A stretch of DNA of 64,000 nt, taken from Theristus sp. LFF4_11. Taxonomy: Eukaryota; Nematoda; Chromadorea; Monhysterida; Xyalidae. The stretch spans positions 1-64,000 of the forward strand of contig JASANC010000456.1 of the NCBI GenBank assembly GCA_030248135.1. The letters are read 5' to 3'. Position 1 is the first letter of the stretch, and every line of letters starts with the position of its first letter. The notes beneath the pieces are model-generated. The model searched no databases. It saw only the letters and a list, made by a program, of their open reading frames with translations, and was not told where the DNA came from. A program made the position numbers and the translations under genes. Below, one piece after another: positions 23,919 through 33,988 of the stretch.

Positions 23919-24122
23919 TTATTTAGCGTCCGCCCAGGCAGCCTTGCGTTTGTCGGCCCACTTCGGCTCCTCCGATTCCTTGAACGTCAGTGGTACAATG
24001 CCTTCTAACTCTGGATTCAGCGACATATCCTCGGGTGGTGCCATGAACTGCACCTTCCAAATCACCCACGCCGGAAACGACCACACCAACCCCCACGTCA
24101 GCGTGGCGTGGATCAGGTTCCA
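23919..24122 (-). CDS. Terminal exon of small membrane protein, unidentified
   Basis: A phase-0 exon follows a TTTTCAG acceptor and runs 67 codons to TAA. The peptide starts WNLIHATLTWGLVWSFPAWV, a hydrophobic span of about 20 residues. It continues with a polar tail, PPEDMSLNPELEGIVPL, and ends in a charged ADKRKAAWADAK. This composition suggests a single-pass membrane subunit with a soluble C-terminus, perhaps organellar, but I do not recognise the family. The upstream exon(s) on this strand were not found: the intron side immediately enters the hAT remnant at 24165. It may be a relic of a gene disrupted by insertions. Confidence 0.6.
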   Translation of the reverse strand, partial: WNLIHATLTWGLVWSFPAWVIWKVQFMAPPEDMSLNPELEGIVPLTFKESEEPKWADKRKAAWADAK

Positions 24123-24164
24123 CTGAAAATTGATGCAGTCTGGTGCGAGACCATTGCGTCAGGC

Positions 24165-25655
24165 TAGGGATGGATCCGGCAAATTTGCCGGAATCCGGAC
24201 CGGATCCGGCAAAAGCCCATTCCGGCCCGGCCGGATCCGGCAAAAATTGCCGGAATCCGGACCGGAATGGCCTTTTTATGTCTAAAAATCATTACGCACA
24301 TTTCGTCGCTTCTTCATCACATTTTCAGCATAAAACAGCACAGACACAGAAACAAAGTCAGCAAGACACAGCACGTGAACCAACCAAAAATTACAACAAC
24401 AACAATTGACAAAATTCACATCGCATAGGGATAATCAAGTGCTGGCAACACTCCATTCAGAAACATGACCTTTTCGGCGTTCTGAGTTGACAGACGAGAT
24501 CGGCTGTACACAAACACCTGCCACGGTTGTTGGTAGCGGTGCCAGGTATCTGCGCGCGATTGTTGATAGTTTGGGGTATTTAGACGAGTTCAGCCGCCAA
24601 AAGTCTAGCATTAGATCACTTTTGTCCGGTTCGTCGATAAAATCATCCGACTCGTACATATTCATTTCGCCGCGCAGTTCGTCTTCAAGACTGGATTCGC
24701 CTGACGGGTTGCGCGGTCGCGCAGCGTGAAACTCGATGCCTCCGTAGAGGCCAGTCGATTTCTTTTTTGGTTCGGGCTCGCGTTCACTTTCGTCATCGTC
24801 GTTGTTCGCGATCTCGGATGTATCGTCGCAGTTTGTGGGCGTCTCCAGTCGTTTCAAGATTTTCTTTGTGAAGTAGTTCACAACGAATCGCGCCTTCATT
24901 TTCGAAGACGACTGCAGTATTCTTGAATCGCGGATCAACGTACGTGGCCATGATGTTGGATTCGTTGTGGAAAAGCGCACGGAAGCGTGTGTCGATGCTG
25001 GTCAGCAGCGTTTTTTTCGTCGTACCAATGCCACTCGCATCGACTTGTTCGATGCGCTGCTTCAGTGCGCAAACGGCGGGCAACACCATTGAAATGGATT
25101 CGTCGTCTCGTGGATTTGTCGTTGGGGGGGGGGGGGTTATCGGGTTTTAGGGGATCACGGCACCTCCGCACACCCACGTTACCACACGTCGTTAAAATCG
25201 CTGGTGTTCTGGGGCTCACATAAAAGCAACTGTTTGACAGCTAACTTAATATGACCAACGAAGATGGCTGATTTCAAAAAAAACCTGCTATTGTTCATCA
25301 ACAACGTTGGCCAAAAGCTGGCAGCCACGTTTTTTAAAGTGGACGATGCTGCACATAAGTTTACCACTCAAGACAAAAGCAGTGAACCATTTACCATTGA
25401 ACAGAACACTAAACTAAAGAAACGCTCACTGATCACATGTCAAATGCACAACAACAAAACCAACAAAGCACCGAAACAAATTTGTCAAACCATTGAACAG
25501 CTCTGAAACGGAGGAATCAACTGGTTAATTCGCGGGTCTCGGCCATTCCGGCCGGATCCGGCAAAATTGCGCCGGAATCCGGACCGGATCCGGATCCAAT
25601 TTTAGGCGCCGGAATCCGGAAACCGGAATCCGGACCGGAACCGGCTCCATCCCTA
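24165..25655. mobile_element. hAT-type transposon remnant with GGATCCGG arms
   Basis: The ends TAGGGATGGATCCGG and CCGGCTCCATCCCTA are inverted. Arms of about 100 bp consist of degenerate TCCGGCAAA-type repeats on both sides. The interior encodes part of a hAT transposase on the minus strand (separate entry). The flanking 8 bp (CGTCAGGC and GTCCTCTC) do not match convincingly, so the insertion is old or one end is altered. A G-run lies at 25126-25136. Confidence 0.75.
24435..25089 (-). pseudogene. hAT transposase C-terminal fragment, frameshifted
   Basis: One frame (to about 24900) carries RFRALFHNESNIMATYVDPRF. A second frame then continues FVVNYFTKKILKRLE and ends with DFWRLNSSKYPKLSTIARRY and SSVNSERR, the hallmark hAT C-terminal dimerisation region. 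The two frames must be joined by a shift near 24890-24915, so the reading frame is broken. There is no zinc-finger BED or catalytic N-terminal part, so the copy is inactive. Confidence 0.8.
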
Positions 25656-25835
25656 GTCCTCTCTCTTCCTCTTTAACACAGGAAAGAAAAAAATGCGAAA
25701 ACCAATTTGATCCTTTTTCACCTTATAAAAAAGGCTTGGCTTAGGATTAGGATTCGATTTAGGAATAGGAACCTACAACGACTTTATTGCAAGCATCATC
25801 TGATCGAAAATCAAAAATCATTTTTTCAAAATTTT

Positions 25836-28800
25836 TAAATCATGCGGATGCGCGAGCGAGCGTCAGCGAGCGGACAGCGCATCACGCATTATATGAGCCG
25901 TTATCCTCTCGCGCGCGTTTTTCAAATTTCATCAGCGTCCTGCGCGAACCTATTAATAAGCCACAAACCTGTTTCTGTGCACACGAAACAAACACCCAAA
26001 GTTGTGTTTGGAGCCGCGGAAAATTTTTTATCCAACTACTTTTCATACGCTGTAGACACGAAAAACCTATTCTGAAATTGATGTTACTTATTTTTCTATC
26101 TCTTTTTTTTCTGGTATGTCATCAACATGTGTTCGCGCTTTCAGTTTTTACCTGCGACACGTTCACAGTCTAGCAAGAATGTTTCCTGGGGTAATTTCAT
26201 CTGCAGATTAGGAAAAATGGGTTAATTTTTTGCCCCGACCACTTTTTTGGGTAAAAATTTGGGCATTTTTAAAAGTTCGCAGCGTTTTCACCGGGTTTCA
26301 AGTGTTCGCCCTTTCAATTTTTAGCTGGGACACTTTCACAGTTGAACAAAAATGTTTCCTAGGGTAATTTCATCCGTAGATTTGGAAAAATAGGTTAATT
26401 TTTTGCCACGACCCTTTTTTGGGGTAAAAATTTGGGCATTTTTTAAAGTTCGCAGGGTTTTCACCGGGTTTTAAGTGTTCGCCCTTTCAATTTTTAGCTG
26501 GGACACTTTCACAGTTGAACAAAAATGTTTCCTTGGGTAAATTCATCCGTAGATTCTGAAAATTTAGTTTATTTTTTCCCGGGCATTTTTTGGGTCAAAA
26601 TTGTGCATTTTTTGAAAATTCGTAGCATTTCGACTGGGTATCATTTTTTCACTCTTACGAATTTTGTCTGAGCTACGAAAAATAGGAGAAATGTTCAGTC
26701 CGTAGGAATTCAAAGCGTTGATCACGGATTTTGGGTTAGTTTTCTTACGTGAGCAACTCTAGATGCTGAATCGTGACGATTTCGGTCGAATCGGCCGTGG
26801 AAGTTGGCGAAATCGGTCCAGGAACGAAAAACAAGCAAAGGGTGTTTTCCAGGGTAATTCAATGCGCTGATCACGAATTTTGGGTTAGTTTTCTTACGTG
26901 AGCAACTCTAAATGCTGAATCGTGACGATTTCGGGCGAATCGGCCGTGGAAATTGGCGAAATCGGTCCAGGAACGAAAAACAAGAAAAGGGTGTTTTCCT
27001 GGGTAATTCAATGCGCTGATCACGAATTTTGGGTTAGTTTTCTTACGTGAGCAACTCTAGATGCTGCATCGTGACGATTTCGGGCGAATCGGCCGTGGAA
27101 ATTGGCGAAATCGGTCCAGGAACGAAAAACAAGAAAAGGGTGTTTTCCAGGGCAATTCAATGCGCTGATCACGAATTTTGGATTAGTTTTCTTACGTGAG
27201 CAACTCTAGATGCTGAATCGTGACGATTTCGGGCGAATCGGCCGTGGAAGTTGCCGAAATCGGTCTAGAAACAAAAAAACAAGAAAAGGCTGTTTTCCAG
27301 GGTAATTCAATGCACTGATCACGGATTTTGGGTTAGTTTTTTATGTGAGCAACTCTAGATACTCAATCGTGACGATTTCGGGCGAATCGGCCGTGGAAGT
27401 TGGCGAAATTGGTCCAAGAACGAAAAACAAGATAAGGGTGTTTTCCAGGGTAATTCAATGCGCTTATAACGACATTTGGGTTAGTTTTCTTACGTGAGCA
27501 ACTCTAGATGCTGAATCGTGACGATTACGTGAGCAACTCTAGATGCTGAATCGTGACGATTTCGGGCGAATGGGCCGTGGAAATTGGCGAAATCGGTCCA
27601 GGAACGAAAAACAAGAAAAGGGTGTTTTCCAGGGTAATTCAATGCGCTGATCACGAATTTTGAGTTAGTTTTCTTACGTGAGCAACTCTAGACGCTGAAT
27701 CGTGACGATTTCGGGCGAATCGGCCGTGGAAATTGGCGAAATAGGTCCAGGAACCAAAAACAAGAAAAGGGTGTTTTCCAGGGTAATTCAATGCGCTGAT
27801 CACGAATTTTGGGTTAGTTTTCTTACGTGACCAACTCTAGACGCTGAATCGTGACGATTTCGGGCGAATCGGCCGTGGAATTTGGCGAAATCGGTCCAGA
27901 AACGAAAAACAAGAAAAGGCTGTTTTCCAGGGTAATTCAATGCACTGATCACGGATTTTGGGTTAGTTTTTTTATGTGAGCAACTTTAGATACTGAATCG
28001 TGACGATTTCGGGCGAATCGGCCGTGGAAGTTGGCGAAATTGGTCCAGGAACGAAAAACAAGAAAAGGGTGAATTCCAGGGTAATTCAATCCGCTGATCA
28101 CGAATTTTGGGTTAGTTTTCTTACGTGAGCAACTCTAGATACTGAATCGTGACGATTTCGGGCGAATCGGCCGTGGAAATTGGCGAAATCGGTCCAGAAA
28201 TGAAAAACGAGAAAACCGTTTTTCCAGGGTAATTCAATGCGCTGATCACGAATTTTGGATTAGTTTTCTTACGTGAGCAACTCTAGATGCTGAATCGTGA
28301 CGATTTCGGGCGAATCGGGCGTGGAAGTTTGCGAAATCGGTCCAGAAACAAAAAACAAGAAAAGGCTGTTTTCCAGGGTAATTCAATGCACTGATCACGG
28401 ATTTTGGGTTAGTTTTTTATGTGAGCGATTCTAGGTACTGAATCGTGACGATTTTGGGGAATCGGCCGTAAAAATAGCACAGGCGAAATTGGCCTAAAAA
28501 ACGAAAAATGAAAAACCTGAGTTGTCCGGGGTTTAGAAGAATGTGTGACCAAAGAATTGTGATTTTGGTCCGACCTTCGGGGCTTATGTAAAAGTCAGAA
28601 TATTATCTAAAAATGCGGGAGACGCATAAAAAAGGAGGAATATGGCCTTGTGTAAGCAGTGAAAGACTTGGCTCGACAACGCTTTTCAAGTCTCTGATGT
28701 GGTACACACGGATACAAGTACATAAGAGTCATATTTTTGCGCCGTTTATTCTTTATTTCCGTTGCAAGTGGCAACCCTCGTACATTGTAGACAAATAAAC

Positions 28801-29130
28801 TTTCACATTTGCTTTATTTCTAGCATTTAGCGACCACTAAAACCACTAAAATAACCATCAGACTTTAGATCGCTGACACTGGTTTGCACAAAGTGTATCG
28901 CAGAGCCATTGGGGAACGCAAGGTCTCCTTATGTGGCAAAGGCAATGGCTCACCGGTTCATCCTGTCACAAGAGTTTGGTAAAAAAGGGTGAAAATCAAC
29001 GGAAGTCAACACTTTTTGCACTGGTGCTGCTGTGTGCACAGTGGTGCGTACGTTAGCAACAACGATAAAGCTACATGCAGCAATGTTTTGCAATCTCTGA
29101 TGTTTCCGTTTTTGCACAGAATTTACAGAA
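25836..29130 (+). repeat. Composite satellite element, copy 4 (longest)
   Basis: It starts with the head module ATGCGGATGCGCGAGCGAGC (25841), passes through the spacer and GTGTTCGCCCTTTCAATTTT blocks, and has the longest 149-bp satellite array (about 26690-28450, near twelve units). It then has the same unique tail as 15450-16095. A local 40-bp stutter (TTACGTGAGCAACTCTAGAT repeated) occurs around 27500-27550. Together with copies 1-3 this defines a dispersed element of up to about 3.3 kb. Confidence 0.8.
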
Positions 29131-29375
29131 TTTCGCACATGGTGTGATTTTAGACTAAACTGAAGAGGACAATTGAAAAATAACTTCAAAATTTTTACGC
29201 TTTTCAGCAACTTTTAAACAACTTTTAAACAAAAGCGCAAAAATATAACTCTTATGTACTTGTATCCGTGTGTACCACATCAGAGACTTGAAAAGCGTTG
29301 TCGAGCCAAGCCTTTCACTGCTTACACAAGGCCATATTCCTCCTTTTTTATGCGTCTCCCGCATTTTTAGATAAT
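28602..29375. mobile_element. 141-bp terminal inverted repeat pair abutting RBM34
   Basis: The left arm 28602-28743 begins ATTATCTAAAAATGCGGG and ends near TTTTTGCGCC. The right arm 29235-29375 is its near-perfect reverse complement and ends TTTTTAGATAAT, with the next base starting an ATG. The loop holds about 490 bp of the composite-element tail. Other termini of the same family are at 5207-5246, 15567-15708 and, diverged, 37018-37230. Confidence 0.75.
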
Positions 29376-32300
29376 ATGAATACCAATCGTGCCCAAAAAG
29401 TTAATTCGAACCCTAGGTATACTATACGGTACCCCCACGTCTTCGGTACTGAACCCCATATGGCAGGCACCTCTTCTATTGCTCTTGAACCTGAATGTGA
29501 TCATGATGAACAAAAGCAGAAAGCAACTGTTTTCGTTGGCAATGTGCCACTTGAAACAAAAAAGAAGGTAGAAAACTTGACACATGCCTCTTGCTTAGTA
29601 TGCCAATTGCCAATACCTTTGCGCGATTTATTTTTAGGCATGGTTTTTTAGTTTATGTTATTTTTCACTTGTTTCACACAATTTGATGGTAAATTAAAAT
29701 TCGAAAAAAAAATTTTTGAGGGGACGTTCTGCTGGATCTCTGGATCTGGAATTTGCATCGTTTTGGATTCACAAAAGGAACGTTTTGGAGCAATGAAAAA
29801 CGGATAAAATGGTGCCTTTTATAATATCACTTTGTTTCAGGCGCTGGCTACGTTGTTCAAACACTACGGCCCGTTAGAGACCATTCGTTTCAGATCTGCG
29901 GTGAGTTCTGGTGGGGATCTGCAAAATTTATTTCACAAAAAAGCTTGCCGTGTGTGCTCACAGTCGTGGAGACGGTGCTTTCGTGAATTTGCAGCAGAAA
30001 ATAGCATCTTCGCATGTCGCATTGATGGTGCTGAAAACATTTTGACAACTATTTTGCGACAGTTTGTTTTCGGACACGTAATTTTTTGCAAAAATACCAG
30101 TTTTTTTAAATACCTAAAAACGGCATTTTGCCAATCCCAGTCACAAGGGGCGTTTTGAAAAAAATCTGGGCTGATCAAAAATTTGAAGTCAAACGCTCAA
30201 AATAAAAGATAAATGCGCATTTTGCTTAAAATCAGCGCAATTTATTGAAAATTTGAGCATAACGGTTATTTTGAGTCAAAAAATGGCCTATTTTATGCTT
30301 TCAAAAGCTAAAATTTTAGGTATGTTTTGGTCCAGAGGTCCCGAGACTCCATGCGCGCATACATAGGTAAACAGTTTCATGCATGAAGCGGCAATTCAAA
30401 AATGGGGAAGGTATGCGAGTCCGCTAGATAGGGCCGAATTACTCAAGCGATTTTGAATTTCTACATTAAGATTGAAACTGGCTTTCCTTTTTACGTCTGC
30501 ACACGAATTGAGTCGCAGAACCTAAAAAATGATAATAGGTAGCTGGCTGAATTCCCTCCCCCCTAAAACAGCTGTGGTTATAACGCAGTAGGGTTGGTAA
30601 AAAAACGGTTCTTTATATTGCCAAGAAAAAAAACGGTTTGTTTTCCGTTTAAAAACCGAAAAAACCGAATGCTTCCCAGTTTTTAAACTTTCCAAAACTT
30701 GGCACCTTGAACTCAAAATAGGAAACACATCAAAACTAGTGTTTTTGAGCAGCGTAAAACGCTGTTTTCGGGGATACAACAAAAATTTTTAAGGTAAAAA
30801 ACCGGTTTTATTCAGGAATAGAAATTGAAAAAACCGCTTTTTTCCTGCGCCAACCCAATAACACAGTAATGTTGAACAGTCATACACACAGTACACACCA
30901 TATCACAGCGGCGTGCTGGAGCAGGGTGCATGTCTGCGCGGCGGCGCACGTGTGTGCTTGTGACTAGAGATGTCAAGAAAAAAAAATTTTCTATTTTTTT
31001 TCTTTAAAAAAAAAATTTTAAAATTTTTTTTTAAAAATGAAAGTTGTTCAGAATTTTTCAGGGAGTCCGAAATCACCATCTGAGGAGCCACCGACTTACC
31101 ATATGACCCCCACTCATATGGGAGGAGGGTGAAAATTTCAGACTTGGTTTCGGCGACCCCATTTTCCCACCGACGACATCACGTCTCGTGTTTTGCCTCT
31201 CAATTCACCTCAAATAACACGGAAACAAGTTTAACAACAAACCGGTGTGATCATGCTGACGACACGAGGCGAAACAGCAACGAGCAACCAACGAAGTTAC
31301 GCTTGCAGTGGCAGACAGTGCAATTTCGACCTTTCGAGATCCTGAAAAACGATGCGTAAATGTGAGTTCTCTGCTTCTATCTCACCTTAGCGGCATCGGA
31401 ATTTGTTGAACTAGCCTTTGCGACGCTCAAGTACTTCAATGCGCGAGTCGATCATCACTCACCGAGGCTGAAAACAGTCGATAAATCAATCCAGAATACC
31501 ACCTGCAGCGTTGAAGACTAAGTGACAAGGTAAAGTCAAAGAAAATTTTTGTTGAACTTTCGAAAAATTATGCCAAAACGGCATTTTCAGGGCACATTAA
31601 AGAAAAAATTTCAAAAATTTTTAATAAAAAAAATTAAAAAAATGCTCATTTTTTTTACTTTTTAAAAAAAAATTAAAAAAAAATTTTTTTTTTGACCCTT
31701 ACATCTCTACTTGTGACTCTGTCTGTGAGAGCCAAGTACGCATCATCTTGCACATTTATGCCCCTGTGTCATTTATTCAGGTGTCTGGTGACGCCCACTT
31801 GCCGAAAAAAGCTGCTTTTATCACGTTAGTTAGTGGATGTTTCCCATTAATATTGGTGCTCGAACAAAATCAGTTGAAATTTTGATAATTTTTTTATAGC
31901 TTCGTTGCTCTCATTACTCAGCTAAACGAAAGTGTTTTGTGGCTTTCATTTACTCACTCCACAATCCACTCACTCTTTTGTCGCTGTCTGTGAGCTGTTT
32001 CTGTTGCGTTTCAGAAAAATCCTGTGAATAAAACTTCAGAAAGAACTTCTCGTCGACGGCGACTTCACTGAACGCGTACGTTCGCTTTCAAAACGAGTCG
32101 GACGCCCGTGCCGCACTGAAACTGTGCGTTTTGCAATGCTCTTTTGTTGGTGGGCACGTCCCAGTCATTTATAGCTTTTTGAATGAATGAGAAACAGCTT
32201 GACGCTGTAGATTTTTTACCTGTTGTACCTGTTGGTATTTCAGGGATATTACATAAAGTCATATGAAGTTCACTGTGTGACTGTTTTACAACACCACGAG

Positions 32301-33494
32301 TTTTAAATCAAGTTATTGCAACTCAAATGGTTCATGAGTGGGAGGGGCACAACACTGATGAGGGCACCCCCGCACCGCCTCGTTTGCATGCTGAGCCAAG
32401 ATGCAGTGAACCTTCGTACAATTTGCTTGATTTAAAAGTTTCAGCGCCTCTTATCGGCGGTTTGTAAGATATTATGGAGGTAAAGCCAGGGGTGTGCGAA
32501 TGGTGCTGAGATCAGCGTTCCGTTGACCAGTAGTCTCAGCAAGAGATGTGGACAACATTTAAGATAGAACAGGAATATTCAACAAATGCCAATTTCTATG
32601 GTTGATTTTGATGTTGCAGCAATGGTCACTTGCTGAACGGACATCGGCTTCGCGTGGATTCATGCGCGAACGAGTCTCGATCATCGAGCCGTGGTGCGAC
32701 TGAGTACGAGCCAAAGCGGACTGTCTACTTGGGCAACGTTGCTTACGGTCAGTTGGTAGCACTGCACTGACCAAGCAGTCAACTGAATTTGTAATCTGAA
32801 AGCAAACAGTTACAAATAATGAGGCGTTCATTCTGTCTATCAGTGATCAATGGCATAGTGTTTTTGTGCAACTGTGAAACTGTTTGAAAGAGTCTGCTGA
32901 ATTCGCTAGATGCGACCGAGGACGAATTGCACGGCTTGTTTGTGGACTGCGGTCGGATCGACGTGGTGCGTCTGGTGCGCGACCGGCACAGTGGACGCGG
33001 CAAGGGATTCGGCTTTGTGGTGTTTGCGGTGAGTTCTGTTTGGAACGTTCGTGCTTGTGGCAACACAACATTCGCAAGTTAGAACGAACGAAAGCTGTTT
33101 TGCGTGCATAGGATCCTGTGAGCGCGACGATGGCGTTGAAACTGAATGGAACCGCGTACAGAGAGCGCCCGTTGCGTGTCACCAAATGCATGAAAAAGTC
33201 AAAGGTGGCTGCATGCGTTTTGTCTGTTCATCGTTACTATTGGCATATCGGGTTGTATGTTGTTTTTCAAAACAACTGAAAAATTTGCAGCGTCCCATCA
33301 AGAAATTAGAGCAACGAAAAGGCGCCATGGCCAAGCAGAAAAATGAAGCAAATTTACCGAAAAGGCGAAACCGGCAGAAGCAAATGGAAAATAATCACCG
33401 AAGTACGCGATTAACAAAGAAAGTCAGGAAAATCATTAAGAAACGTAAAAATAACTCAAAATCATACGGTTCAAGTGCAAAGTTGTTGACTTGA
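29376..33494 (+). CDS. RBM34: RBM34/Nop12-like nucleolar RNA-binding protein
   Basis: Exons supported: 29376-29567, 29841-29900, about 32044-32123, 32620-32747, 32910-33028, 33112-33204 and 33291-33494. RRM1 begins KQKATVFVGNVPLETKKK and continues LFKHYGPLETIRFRS, then NAYVRFQNESDARAALKL. RRM2 has TVYLGNVAY, LFVDCGRIDVVRLV and GRGKGFGFVVFA. The C-terminus is a basic tail (TKKVRKIIKKRK) fitting nucleolar targeting. The family works in large-subunit ribosome assembly. The weak point is the third exon: the phase-0 acceptor (GAAAG) is poor, and an extra Lys-rich exon expected between RRM1 halves was not found in the 2.1-kb intron. The first ATG sits directly against an inverted-repeat element, and the usual long N-terminus is missing, so the 5' end may be incomplete. 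AATAAA occurs at 33628-33633 and 33641-33646. Confidence 0.88.
30589..30858. mobile_element. hAT-type MITE with near-perfect 8-bp target duplication
   Basis: The ends are TAGGGTTGG and CCAACCCAA. Flanks are TAACGCAG (30581-30588) and TAACACAG (30859-30866), 7 of 8 matching, as expected for a hAT insertion. The interior is rich in AAAACGG/CCGTTTT motifs and has no coding capacity. It lies in the long RBM34 intron. Confidence 0.7.
30965..31709. mobile_element. hAT-type element, 745 bp, with exact 8-bp target duplication
   Basis: TAGAGATGTCAAG at the left and CTTACATCTCTA at the right are terminal inverted repeats. The sequence CTTGTGAC occurs immediately outside both ends (30957-30964 and 31710-31717), a perfect 8-bp target duplication. 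Sub-terminal A/T homopolymer runs (30978-31040, 31600-31690) are also inverted. No transposase is recognisable. The element sits inside the RBM34 intron and is probably non-autonomous. Confidence 0.85.
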
Positions 33495-33640
33495 TTGTCC
33501 AAATTGTCATTGCGTTTACGTTTGAAGTTCATGTTGATCTATTTTTGTTTGTGCAGTCTTGTCGAATTGTTTTTTTTATTTTTTCAGAGTACTGAAAATG
33601 TCACAGAAGTAGTAATGGTAATGTGGAAATAAAACGAAAT

Positions 33641-33646
33641 AATAAA
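33641..33646 (+). promoter_or_regulatory. Polyadenylation signal for RBM34
   Basis: A canonical AATAAA lies 147 bases after the RBM34 stop, with a second one at 33628-33633. The next gene's start codon is at 33989, leaving about 340 bp for the promoter of the fucosyltransferase. Confidence 0.55.
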
Positions 33647-33988
33647 GAGTGATGGAAATAAGACTACTCTTGCCTTGTTTTGAAATTCTATTAGCATTTG
33701 AAGACGTCAGTTCAGAAGCGTCCGTGTCAGCAGAAATATTCCGCGTCAAAAACCGTTTTATATTGTCAAAAAAAACTCAATGCATTCAATAAACAACAAA
33801 AGATTTTGCCATTTCGTAACTATAATGGTGTGGCAGCGTGATTGAATGAACAATGGAGTGGTGCTGCTCTCACAGCAGATGGCAAGTGACTGCGCAGTTG
33901 TTCGTCTTGTTTGCATTTTGTATCACATGACTGTCAACGCCAGTCACGAATCGTGCACTGAAATGACAAACGAGTCAGTGGCGAAGTG

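Noticed and set aside
25542..25655. Short GC-rich repeats considered as a CRISPR-like array
   Set aside because: Repeat units are degenerate, lack regular unique spacers and mirror the other end of a hAT element in a eukaryotic genome.
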